Shown here: positions 1 to 5,939 of the stretch, piece after piece | Position numbering within the stretch: position 1 is the stretch's first letter | Layout of the letters: each line of letters opens with the position of its first letter | Assembly: GCA_030049565.1 (NCBI GenBank) | Contig: JASIKQ010000110.1 | Span: 1-8,969 of the forward strand | DNA length: 8,969 nt | DNA from: Candidatus Sulfotelmatobacter sp. | GTDB lineage: Bacteria > Acidobacteriota > Terriglobia > Terriglobales > Acidobacteriaceae | Reading direction: 5' to 3' | Translations under genes and position numbers: made by a program | The notes under the pieces: generated by a model | What the model was told of the DNA's origin: nothing | Seen by the model: only the letters and a program-made list of their open reading frames with translations | Databases searched by the model: none

Positions 1-456
1 GGTGCGCCGGGGGACTCGGGAACATTTTTCAATTACAACGGTTATAGTCTGAATCGACCCAATGAAGTCGGCGACCCGAACCGCGGTGGGCCAGAGGGTG
101 GCCAGACCAACTGCCCTGCTCAGGTCCATACGCTTCAGCATTGGTTCAATCCCTGCGCGTTTGTGAAGGCACCGCCCGGGGAACTTGGCACCGCCGCACG
201 AGCGCCGCTGTACGGCCCCCGTTTCGTGAACACGGATTTCTCAATCCTCAAAGATTTTCCGCTGCCCTTCCGCGAGGCCATGAACCTGCAGTTCCGCGCC
301 GAGTTCTTTAATTTCCTGAATCACCCGCAGTATTTTCTCGCCGGCCTCGGTGATACCGGCCAGCAGGACATCAACTCGCCCAGCAGTTTTGGAGTGATCA
401 ACCAGACGGTAAACAACTCACGCGACATTCAATTTGCCTTGAGGCTCAACTTCTAA
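1..456 (+). CDS. TonB-dependent receptor (Oar-like), C-terminal end, 5' partial
   Basis: The reading frame is open from the first base, so the gene starts outside the window; 151 residues remain. The visible part is the last beta-strands of an outer-membrane barrel. Seen directly are an RPNEVGDPN segment, an HTLQHWFNPCAF segment, an LYGPRFVNTDFSILKDF segment and a QFRAEFFNFLNHPQ segment, then a terminal phenylalanine in ALRLNF. These are typical of the very large TonB receptors with an N-terminal carboxypeptidase-regulatory-like domain that are abundant in Acidobacteria. The aromatic last residue fits the outer-membrane assembly signal. Such proteins import large substrates, often carbohydrates, using TonB energy; the substrate cannot be read here. 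A hairpin follows about 25 bases after the stop, so transcription probably ends before the next gene. Confidence 0.88.
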   Translation, partial: GAPGDSGTFFNYNGYSLNRPNEVGDPNRGGPEGGQTNCPAQVHTLQHWFNPCAFVKAPPGELGTAARAPLYGPRFVNTDFSILKDFPLPFREAMNLQFRAEFFNFLNHPQYFLAGLGDTGQQDINSPSSFGVINQTVNNSRDIQFALRLNF

Positions 457-482
457 ACTGAATCGCAGGTGTTAATGAGCTC

Positions 483-509
483 GGGCAGACTGAGGTTTTC
501 AGTCTGCCC
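483..509 (+). terminator. Terminator-like hairpin after the TonB receptor gene
   Basis: A perfect 11-bp inverted repeat (GGGCAGACTGA at 483-493 and TCAGTCTGCCC at 499-509) encloses a 5-base loop and is followed by a short pyrimidine/T-rich run (TTCATTTT). It lies 27 bases past the receptor stop and would end that transcript. It also argues against starting the next gene at the upstream GTG (469), because the hairpin would then be inside the coding region. The arm and its TGCCCTTC tail resemble the palindrome at 1735-1758, so it may be a member of a dispersed repeat family used as a terminator. Confidence 0.6.
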
Positions 510-549
510 TTCATTTTGCGGCAGCCGCAACGACCAAGACCAGGTTTCT

Positions 550-1641
550 ATGAAATCGCACTTTCACTTTCTTCTCACGTTGTCGCTGGTCGGCACGTCG
601 GTCATTTGCTCTGCCCAGCAACCGCGCAAAATCATCATCGACCAGGACGCCGCCGGGCCCGCGGGCACTGATCAGCAATCGATGCTGCTGCTGATTCAGG
701 CACCGCAAACCGAAGTTCTCGGTATCACGGTCGTCACTGGCGATCAGTGGCTGCATGAAGAAGTTGCGCATACGTTGCGCATGCTGGAGATGATCGGACG
801 CACTGATATCCCCGTTGTGCCCGGGGCCGAGTATCCGCTGGTCAGAACAAAAGAAGACACCGAGCGGTGGGAGCAGGAATTCGGTTCCATTCCATGGCTG
901 GGGGCGTGGACGCCGAAGTATTACCATCCGCCCGACCAACTCGGCGAAATGCCCGAAGGCAAGCCCACCACCAAGCCCTCCAGCGAAGATGCCGCCCACT
1001 TCATGCTGCGGATGGTGCATCAGTACCCGCATGAGGTAACGATTTACGAAGGCGGACCGATGACTAATTTGGCGCTCGCCATTTCCCTCGATCCTGAATT
1101 CGCATCTCTGGCGAAAGAGTTGGTGTTCATGGGCACGAGCTTCAATCCCCGCACCGATAATCCCGAGTTCACCCACACACCCACGCGCGAATTCAATCTT
1201 TATTTTGATCCCGAAGCCGCCCACATCGCTCTGCGCGCGGCCTGGCCAAGAATCGTGTGCACGCCCGTGGATATTTCCGTCAAAACCCACCTGAGCCAGG
1301 ACATGATCGATCGCATCAAGTCTGCCGATACGCCAGCAGCGCGCTACATCGGGCAATACGCCCGCCTGCGCGGCAATTACAACTATCTGTGGGATGAATT
1401 GGCGGCCGCGGCCTGGCTCGATCCCAGCCTTATCACCAAAAAAGAAACCATGTTCATCGACGTTGACCTCGGCCGCGGCGCAGGTTATGGGGACACCATT
1501 GCCTGGACCGAGCAGGATAAGCCGAGAACCGAGCTGCGCCCAATCGACGTGCAAGATGATCTCGATCTGGAGAAGTTTTATAAGCTGTTTGTTGACCTAT
1601 TGAGCGCGCCCACACCAAAGGCGCAAGCGCATGGGAATTGA
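550..1641 (+). CDS. Secreted nucleoside-hydrolase-family protein with variant active site
   Basis: A 363-residue protein of the inosine/uridine-preferring nucleoside hydrolase fold, enzymes that cleave the N-glycosidic bond of ribonucleosides. The start is taken at ATG 550 because it opens a type I signal peptide (residues 1-22, hydrophobic core FLLTLSLVGTSVI, likely cut after CSA) and because the hairpin at 483-509 lies in the longer frame from GTG 469. Family landmarks are a calcium-site strand with D31, D33 and D41, EGGPMTNLALA at 167-177, VFMGTSF near 192-198, EFN at 214-216 with DPEAA at 220-224, and WDELAAA at 281-287. The usual compact DxDxGxDD motif is replaced by DQDAAGPAGTDQ, with a three-residue insertion and Q for the last D. 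The usual His of the C-terminal HD pair is Trp281. The fold is clear, but substrate and activity are not. It probably acts in the periplasm. It has no strong Shine-Dalgarno sequence. Confidence 0.82.
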   Translation: MKSHFHFLLTLSLVGTSVICSAQQPRKIIIDQDAAGPAGTDQQSMLLLIQAPQTEVLGITVVTGDQWLHEEVAHTLRMLEMIGRTDIPVVPGAEYPLVRTKEDTERWEQEFGSIPWLGAWTPKYYHPPDQLGEMPEGKPTTKPSSEDAAHFMLRMVHQYPHEVTIYEGGPMTNLALAISLDPEFASLAKELVFMGTSFNPRTDNPEFTHTPTREFNLYFDPEAAHIALRAAWPRIVCTPVDISVKTHLSQDMIDRIKSADTPAARYIGQYARLRGNYNYLWDELAAAAWLDPSLITKKETMFIDVDLGRGAGYGDTIAWTEQDKPRTELRPIDVQDDLDLEKFYKLFVDLLSAPTPKAQAHGN

Positions 1642-1971
1642 GCAAATGGTTTCGCGATGACGTGTTTGAGAAGTTTCCGTACACTCAGGCGGGTCACCTC
1701 AGCGGCTAAAGCCGCGCCAAAGGCGGCTCCGGTCGGCACGGCTGAAAGCCGTGCCCTTCCCAAAACCTATTTTTGAAAAACGCTTTACAAACCCGCCCAC
1801 TCGCTTAATCTCGCAACAGCGCACCACAGTTGAAGGTTGATTTCGGGAATTGCAAGACCACGTTCCGGCCTGGGAAAACTTCGCCGCGTGCAGACAGGGT
1901 TTCCCCTTGACCGCAGATTTATGAGGCGGCTAGCGTTTAAAAAGTGAGCGCTTGAAAGGAGGGGATCCAGG
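1642..1971 (+). other. Gene-free stretch and leader upstream of the response regulator
   Basis: I see no convincing gene here. It holds the GC-rich palindromic repeat at 1702-1755. Downstream of it is AT-richer sequence with a weak sigma70-like pair: TTTACA at 1784-1789, then CTTAAT at 1804-1809, with a spacing of only 14 bases. A TTGACC at 1907-1912 is another possible -35 element, without a good -10. An eight-codon ORF at 1921-1947 has no ribosome site and is probably chance. The last bases carry a strong Shine-Dalgarno sequence (AGGAGG, 1957-1962), which belongs to the small ORF that follows. Confidence 0.5.
1702..1755. repeat. Dispersed-type palindromic repeat (REP-like), possible terminator
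   Basis: Two adjacent hairpins. The first pairs GCGGC with GCCGC around TAAA (1702-1715). The second is a perfect 9-bp stem, GGCACGGCT at 1735-1743 with AGCCGTGCC at 1747-1755, with a GAA loop. The tail CCTTCCC is followed by A- and T-rich bases, so the second hairpin could also terminate the nucleoside-hydrolase transcript. Similar GGCTAAAGCC/GGCTGAAAGCC modules are, from memory, scattered between genes in acidobacterial genomes. Only this copy and the weaker relative at 483-509 are in the window. Confidence 0.6.
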
Positions 1972-1987
1972 ATGGGTCTGGATTTCC
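1961..1987 (+). promoter_or_regulatory. Hairpin presenting the leader-ORF start codon in its loop
   Basis: Bases 1961-1970 pair with 1978-1987 over ten positions (eight Watson-Crick and two G-U), leaving a 7-base loop (GATGGGT) that contains ATG 1972-1974. The last two G residues of the Shine-Dalgarno AGGAGG (1957-1962) are in the foot of the stem. Folding would therefore compete with ribosome access to the small ORF. Pairing is seen directly; a regulatory role is inference. Confidence 0.4.
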
Positions 1988-2055
1988 GGAAAGTTCTTTC
2001 GCGCGAGAATCAGAAATTGCTGGGAAGTGACAGGGAAAGCGGTGAGGTCAAGTAG
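1972..2055 (+). CDS. Possible 27-residue leader ORF upstream of the regulator
   Basis: ATG 1972 to TAG 2055 encodes 27 residues beginning MGLDFRKVL and ending SGEVK, with a mixed charged composition and no membrane segment or cysteine. It has the best ribosome site in this part of the window, AAAGGAGG ending at 1962, nine bases before the ATG. Its stop lies three bases before the ATG of the response regulator at 2059, whose own ribosome site is weak (TAGGGG, partly made from the stop codon). This layout fits a leader peptide whose translation feeds ribosomes to the regulator gene by coupling. I do not recognise the peptide. The alternative is that the ribosome site is a remnant and the ORF is chance. 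Confidence 0.38.
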   Translation: MGLDFRKVLSRENQKLLGSDRESGEVK

Positions 2056-2058
2056 GGG

Positions 2059-2742
2059 ATGGGAACAGCAGGTTCAGGCGTGCCGGGAGTGGCAGCGTCG
2101 GTTTTTTTATTAGCTGAGAATCGGTTAATGCGCGAAGCTCTTTTACGCCTTCTCTCTAAGAGAGAAGATTTGCGCGTGGCCGGAGCGGCTTCGTACAGTC
2201 CGGAAATTTACCAACAAATTGTGGAGAGTGGGGCGAATGTGGTGGTGCTCGATTCTGTGGCCCGGGTTTTGGCCGGCCAAGGCGCAGTGCGCGAACTGCA
2301 GCAACTGAATCCCGCCATCAGGGTGGTAATTGTCGGCATGGAGGCAGAAGAGGTTATCTTCGTTCGAGCGATACAGGCAGGAGTGTTGGGCTACGTGCTG
2401 AAGGAAGCTTCCGCCAGCGAAGTCGCGCGCACCATTCGGGCGGTCGCCGCAGGTGAGGCGGTGTGCCCCGCTCCGCTCTCGGTGGCGCTATTTCAATGGG
2501 TGGCGAGGCACAGGTCGACGATTCCCAGCCTGCATGTGAAATCGTCTCTCGGTCTCAGCCGCAGAGAACAGCAATTGGTGGGGCTCATCCAGCAAGGGCT
2601 CACCAATAAAGAGATGGCGAACCGGCTTCATCTCTCCGAGCAAACTGTGAAAAACCACGTGCACCGCATGTTGCGCAAGGTGGGGGCGCCGGACCGGCTG
2701 TCGATTGTGGAAGCGTGCCGCAACGAGGGGCTTGCCATCTAG
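2059..2742 (+). CDS. NarL/FixJ-type response regulator, orphan
   Basis: A 227-residue, two-domain cytoplasmic transcription regulator. Residues about 13-130 form a receiver domain: strand SVFLLAEN, phosphoacceptor candidate D65 in VVVLD, and K115 in GYVLKEA. The usual acidic pair after the first strand is A19-E20, and the conserved Ser/Thr is Gly93, so phosphorylation control may be weakened or different. Residues about 164-217 form a LuxR-type helix-turn-helix: LSRREQQLVGLIQQGLTNKE, then LSEQTVKNHVHRMLRKVG, a near-perfect family match. No partner histidine kinase adjoins it; the kinase at 8349 is distant and on another transcript. Similar orphan regulators are, from memory, common in Acidobacteria. 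Translation is probably coupled to the small ORF ending at 2055. Its stop overlaps that of the convergent HAD gene through CTAG. Confidence 0.88.
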   Translation: MGTAGSGVPGVAASVFLLAENRLMREALLRLLSKREDLRVAGAASYSPEIYQQIVESGANVVVLDSVARVLAGQGAVRELQQLNPAIRVVIVGMEAEEVIFVRAIQAGVLGYVLKEASASEVARTIRAVAAGEAVCPAPLSVALFQWVARHRSTIPSLHVKSSLGLSRREQQLVGLIQQGLTNKEMANRLHLSEQTVKNHVHRMLRKVGAPDRLSIVEACRNEGLAI

Positions 2743-3458
2743 CCGGGACGGGCAGCGTTTGGTTTCACGGGCGGGCCCATGCAGCGCAAGATCGATTCCA
2801 GTTCGTCAACCCGAACGCATTCGAAGTTCTCGGTTACACGAATTGCGCCGGCGGCCATGAGCTTTTCTGCGGTTTCCCGCGATGTTATCCCTATGCAAGC
2901 CACTCCCGCACTTACGGCAGCTTGAATGCCCGAGGCGGAATCCTCGAACGCCAGCAGATGTTCCGGAGCCACTCCCATGCGGCGGCTTGCCATCCGGTAA
3001 ATTTGGGCGTCAGGTTTGCCTGCCTCAACGTCGTCCCCAGTGACAATTACACGAAAATAACTGCGTATTCCGAGTCGAACCAAGGTTGAGTGCGCGCGGT
3101 TGCGGCTGGCCGAAGTGGCGACGGCCAAACCGAGACGGCCGGCGCGAAGCTCACGTGCAATCCGCATCGCGCCAGGCATGGGCCGCACCGCGACCTGCAT
3201 CTGCCGGAAGATGCAATCCTTGCGTCTGCCGAGTTGCTCCATTTCAGCCTCGGAACGCTCCCCAAGAAAATGACGCAGAATGTCGCTGCGCTTGCGCCCA
3301 TCCAAGATAAAGTTCAGTTCGGAGTCTCTGACTTCGCGTCCCACGGTCTGAAAAAACCTCTCCCAGGCTTTGCGATGCACTTCATGGCTATCGACCAGAA
3401 CGCCATCCAAGTCGAAGATGACGCCGCGAAGTTGCCTGTTAACCGCACCCAGGTTCAG
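2739..3458 (-). CDS. HAD-superfamily phosphatase/phosphomutase (beta-PGM-like), non-ATG start
   Basis: A HAD subfamily IA hydrolase, 239 residues if it begins at CTG 3458. Numbered from that start, motif I is FDLDGVLVDS with nucleophile D16 and acid/base D18; motif II is TSAS at 115-118; the motif III lysine is K148 in AGKPD; and the metal-binding acids E172-D173 lie in FEDSASGIQAA. Between motif I and II is the helical cap typical of beta-phosphoglucomutase-like enzymes. No ATG, GTG or TTG lies in frame between the upstream in-frame stop and motif I. The first TTG (3410) falls inside DLDG and would remove the nucleophile. CTG 3458-3456 overlaps the TGA of the nucleotidyltransferase (CTGA), like the common ATGA coupling. 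The role is probably dephosphorylation or phosphate transfer on the sugar phosphate handled by the two upstream genes; the substrate is not visible. Confidence 0.82.
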   Translation of the reverse strand: MNLGAVNRQLRGVIFDLDGVLVDSHEVHRKAWERFFQTVGREVRDSELNFILDGRKRSDILRHFLGERSEAEMEQLGRRKDCIFRQMQVAVRPMPGAMRIARELRAGRLGLAVATSASRNRAHSTLVRLGIRSYFRVIVTGDDVEAGKPDAQIYRMASRRMGVAPEHLLAFEDSASGIQAAVSAGVACIGITSRETAEKLMAAGAIRVTENFECVRVDELESILRCMGPPVKPNAARPG

Positions 3459-4258
3459 GAAACTGTCTCCGATGAGCCCAATGGTGAGCGCGAGTTCACG
3501 CCGGGCTCATTCTGCGTGCCTTCGACCAAAACCGGGGCAAGCATAGGTTTGAGTTGGGGCGACGGGGTGTCACCCGGCCAGCTCTCTTGCGCCTGCTTGT
3601 AATTGGCGGGCGTGCCGATATCGAGCAGATAGTCGTTTATGGGATAAGCCATCATTTTTCCCGAAAGACGGGGCAACACGTGAAAACCAATATCCGCTGG
3701 AATCGAACTGGGGATGAAATTGAACAGGGCAGGGCTTGCCACTATCAATCCAGAAAAAGCCCAATGGCTGCGAGGCTTCTGCGGTTTTTCCTCGAAATTG
3801 ACGATGACGCCGTCTTGATCGGTCACGGCCACACCGCAGCGCTCGGGATCGGGCACATGATAAAGGCCGAGAGTGGCTACAGGGTTCCGACAAAAGTGGA
3901 ATTCGGCCATGAGCTTCAAATTGGTGTTGGTAAGAACGTCCGAGTACAACACCCAGAAGGCGGAATCAGAGTCAACCCACTCTCGATTTGCCAGGAGCGT
4001 TCCCCCCGACCCGAGCAAGCAATCTTCGCGGATCACGCGAATTGGGACGGGAGGGCGGGTTTGTCGAAGATGTTCTTCGATGACGCCGGCGTGGGCATGA
4101 AGGTTGATGAGAATCTCTGTGATGCCGGAGCGGGTGCAGAGATCGAGCCAAATGTCGAGCAGAGGTTTGCCGCGAATGGGCAGCAGACACTTGGGAGTTG
4201 CCCTGGTAAGAGGCCGCAGGCGCCTTCCGTAACCTCCGGCCAGAAGAAAAGCTTTCAC
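3455..4258 (-). CDS. Sugar-phosphate nucleotidyltransferase (HddC/RmlA-like)
   Basis: A 267-residue cytoplasmic enzyme that transfers a nucleotide to a sugar 1-phosphate, releasing pyrophosphate. Landmarks are the nucleotide-binding loop LLAGGYGRRLRPLT (5-18), PK at 22-23, GSGGTL at 83-88, the metal-ligand aspartate D107 in LYSDVL, EEKP at 156-159, SGLIV at 169-173 and the terminal DIGTP at 213-217. The start is GTG 4258, fixed by GGAGG five bases upstream. From about residue 226 there is a low-complexity Pro/Ser-rich tail of about 40 residues, longer than I expect for this family, running into the overlap with the HAD gene. Between a GHMP kinase and a HAD enzyme, the best guess is activation of a heptose or related sugar for surface glycans. 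GDP-mannose- or dTDP-glucose-type specificity cannot be excluded from sequence alone. Confidence 0.87.
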   Translation of the reverse strand: MKAFLLAGGYGRRLRPLTRATPKCLLPIRGKPLLDIWLDLCTRSGITEILINLHAHAGVIEEHLRQTRPPVPIRVIREDCLLGSGGTLLANREWVDSDSAFWVLYSDVLTNTNLKLMAEFHFCRNPVATLGLYHVPDPERCGVAVTDQDGVIVNFEEKPQKPRSHWAFSGLIVASPALFNFIPSSIPADIGFHVLPRLSGKMMAYPINDYLLDIGTPANYKQAQESWPGDTPSPQLKPMLAPVLVEGTQNEPGVNSRSPLGSSETVS

Positions 4259-4263
4259 AACTT

Positions 4264-4268
4264 CCTCC
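4264..4268 (-). promoter_or_regulatory. Shine-Dalgarno fixing the GTG start of the nucleotidyltransferase
   Basis: On the minus strand GGGAGGAAG precedes GTG 4258 with five bases between GGAGG and the start codon. This supports GTG as the start. It sits in the 57-base gap after the kinase stop. Confidence 0.65.
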
Positions 4269-4315
4269 CAGCGATTTGCAGAATGAACCAGGCCACATTT
4301 TCAAACTTGCAAGAA

Positions 4316-5464
4316 CTACACCGTCGCCGCTTGCGCCAGGGGAACGAAGGTCCAGCGCGTACCCGCCTGGTGATCACGATCGATGAAAGGATCGTTGACA
4401 ATCACCTGCGCTCCCTGGGCATCGAAGGCAAAAGCCATTTCCTGCACGCCTTCGCTCTGCATCGCCGTGCGCACGGCTTGCTGGCATTTGGGCTCGGCAT
4501 ACAATAGCAGGAACCCTCCGCCACCGGCGCCCGTGATCTTGCCGCCGAGAGCGCCATTTTCCCGCGCCGCTTCGTACAGGCGGTCAATCCGCGGATTGGA
4601 GATGCGCAGGGACACGCGCTTCTTCGCCTGCCAGGCGTCGTCCAGCAGATGGCCAAAGTGTTCCATGTCGCCGCACAGCAGCGCATCTTTCATTCTTTTC
4701 GCCGCTTCCTTCACCTCGTGTAAGGCTGCGATAGCAGGGCCGGCCGGTTGCCGCGATGACTCTTCTTGCTCGGCGAGCAGGTCCCAGGAATGGTGGGCCG
4801 CGCCGGTAAAAAACAGCATCAGGTTGGCTTGCAGCGCCGCCAGGACTGCCGGATCAAGTTGCAGCGGTTCCACCCGTGTGGTCCCATCGGGGTGAAAGGT
4901 GATGTAGTTGAGGCCGCCAAAAGCAGCGGCGTATTCATCCTGTTTGCCCACGTGCCGCCCCAGCCCGCAGCGGGTGATGCGATAGGCGCGCTCGGCCAAC
5001 TCGTACTTCGACAGCGGCTGGCGCAGATACGCGGTCAGCACTTTCAGCAGATTTACGCAGACGCTGGCGGAAGAGCCTAAGCCCGTACCCGGAGGAATTT
5101 CGGAGGCCAGAAACAGATCGGCAGAAAAATCCGCGCCTAAATCCTTCAGCACGGCCAGCGGAATCTCCAGGCCGCTGCCATGCGCGGGCAAGGACGTCAG
5201 ATCACTCCAGTTGCCGAAAAGGCGCAAATCGGAGGAAATGACCTGCACCCGGCCGTCGGTGCGGTTGCCCAGGATGGTATAGAAATATTTGTTGATAGCA
5301 ACGATGAACACATCCGGTTCGACTTGATCGACAATATCCACCAGCTCGTCTTCATTCTGCACTTCGCCCACCAGCTCAATATCCGCTTGGTCGGCGATGG
5401 TTGCCATCACCAACTCGCGCATCAATCGCGGATGATTTGCCACCAATACACGCACTCGTTTCAC
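4316..5464 (-). CDS. GHMP sugar kinase (HddA-like) with a half receiver domain replacing its N-terminus
   Basis: 382 residues from GTG 5464; a longer frame from TTG 5518 adds 18 unconvincing residues. Residues 1-56 (RVRVLVANHPRLMREL, IELVGEVQNEDEL, VEPDVFIVA) are the first three strands of a response-regulator receiver domain, with no aspartate at the expected phosphoacceptor site. From residue 57 (INKYFYTIL) the protein is a GHMP kinase: ATP loop PPGTGLGSSAS at 124-134, GKQDEYAAAFGGLNY at 173-187, DDAWQAKK at 275-282, KISNP-like RISNP at 287-291, and motif 3 KITGAGGGG at 309-317. This matches D-glycero-D-manno-heptose 7-phosphate kinases, but the family's first strands and GGGTD-type sugar-binding motif are missing, replaced by the receiver fragment. 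The gene leads the nucleotidyltransferase/HAD operon. It may be a natural chimera, an inactivated kinase or an assembly join. Kinase identity is secure; activity is doubtful. Confidence 0.85.
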   Translation of the reverse strand: MKRVRVLVANHPRLMRELVMATIADQADIELVGEVQNEDELVDIVDQVEPDVFIVAINKYFYTILGNRTDGRVQVISSDLRLFGNWSDLTSLPAHGSGLEIPLAVLKDLGADFSADLFLASEIPPGTGLGSSASVCVNLLKVLTAYLRQPLSKYELAERAYRITRCGLGRHVGKQDEYAAAFGGLNYITFHPDGTTRVEPLQLDPAVLAALQANLMLFFTGAAHHSWDLLAEQEESSRQPAGPAIAALHEVKEAAKRMKDALLCGDMEHFGHLLDDAWQAKKRVSLRISNPRIDRLYEAARENGALGGKITGAGGGGFLLLYAEPKCQQAVRTAMQSEGVQEMAFAFDAQGAQVIVNDPFIDRDHQAGTRWTFVPLAQAATV

Positions 5465-5557
5465 AGGGCGATCCCAGCCGTGAGCATAGGTCGAGCGGAT
5501 GCCGAGAACAAGGTTCAAAAACGATCTATGCGGAACGCGACGAATAGGCGCGGGTAA

Positions 5558-5607
5558 AGTACCAAGCCGGACTTCGGAGAAGTACTAATCGGGCGTTAGA
5601 TAGTACT
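5558..5607 (-). promoter_or_regulatory. Three phased GTACY repeats upstream of the chimeric kinase
   Basis: AGTACC at 5558-5563, AGTACT at 5581-5586 and AGTACT at 5602-5607 are spaced 23 and 21 bases apart, close to two helical turns each. The last two also flank a short CTAA/TTAG inverted repeat. The block lies about 95-145 bases upstream of GTG 5464 in non-coding DNA. It could be an operator for the kinase operon; no clear -10/-35 pair is visible beside it. Confidence 0.3.
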
Positions 5608-5632
5608 GGTGAGGTCAACGAGCCGAGATCAT

Positions 5633-5662
5633 TTGGAAGGCGCCGAATTGGAAGGCCCCGCA
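5633..5662. repeat. Two tandem copies of a 15-bp unit
   Basis: The unit beginning TTGGAAGGC occurs at 5633-5647 and again at 5648-5662, with 13 of 15 bases identical. It lies in the intergenic gap between the kinase operon and the 55-residue protein gene. Function unknown. Confidence 0.45.
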
Positions 5663-5712
5663 TGGGAGGAACGAGCGCAACGGATTGTTAGCGGGCGGGA
5701 TTGCGTAAACGG

Positions 5713-5880
5713 CTAAGGTCGGACTTGGCCGGGGCGAGTCTTCTCCGTTAAAGCCGTTTTAGCGGTATAGCAGATTTCGTGCACGGCCAAGCCATGCTCG
5801 TCAGTTACGCAGACTTCCAGATCAACGGGCTTGCCGCAAATCCAACACATTGCGGAAACTTTCTTCTTCGCTACCGTCAT
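5713..5880 (-). CDS. 55-residue zinc-binding-type small protein (CxxC...HxxC)
   Basis: A small soluble protein. After a basic start (MTVAKKK) it has C12-x2-C15 in CWICGKP, then C24, H29, and H34-x2-C37 in HEICY. CxxC plus HxxC is a plausible four-ligand zinc site. The segment CGKPVDLEVCVTDEHGLAVHE looks like small acidobacterial proteins I recall with a similar pattern, but I cannot name a family function. ATG 5880 is chosen because it directly precedes the conserved part. A longer frame from ATG 5985 would overlap the end of the neighbouring gene. There is no obvious close Shine-Dalgarno site. It follows the 82-residue gene by 59 bases and may share its transcript. Confidence 0.68.
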   Translation of the reverse strand: MTVAKKKVSAMCWICGKPVDLEVCVTDEHGLAVHEICYTAKTALTEKTRPGQVRP

Positions 5881-5939
5881 CGGGATGCCATCGGAGAACT
5901 CCCGCCCACAGGGCGCATCGCGCGCCTGCCATTGCCAGC

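Noticed and set aside
511..1554. Long antisense ORF (347 codons) opposite the nucleoside hydrolase
   Set aside because: Composition is Gly/Arg/His-rich with no domain, and it mirrors the codon pattern of a clear gene on the other strand.
469..1641. Nucleoside hydrolase starting at GTG 469 or being a lipoprotein
   Set aside because: The extension runs through a terminator-like hairpin and hides the signal peptide. The cysteine at residue 20 lacks a lipobox (SVIC).
2739..3410. HAD gene starting at TTG 3410
   Set aside because: This start removes the nucleophile aspartate and the conserved GVIFD strand, which are clearly encoded just upstream in the same frame.
2739..3458. Assigning the HAD protein as GmhB (heptose bisphosphate phosphatase)
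   Set aside because: Operon context suggests it, but the sequence has the capped beta-phosphoglucomutase-like layout and lacks the FLDRDGTLN-type start of GmhB.
3554..4507. Long plus-strand ORF (317 codons) over the nucleotidyltransferase and kinase end
   Set aside because: It lies opposite two well-supported genes, crosses their boundary and shows no recognisable domain.
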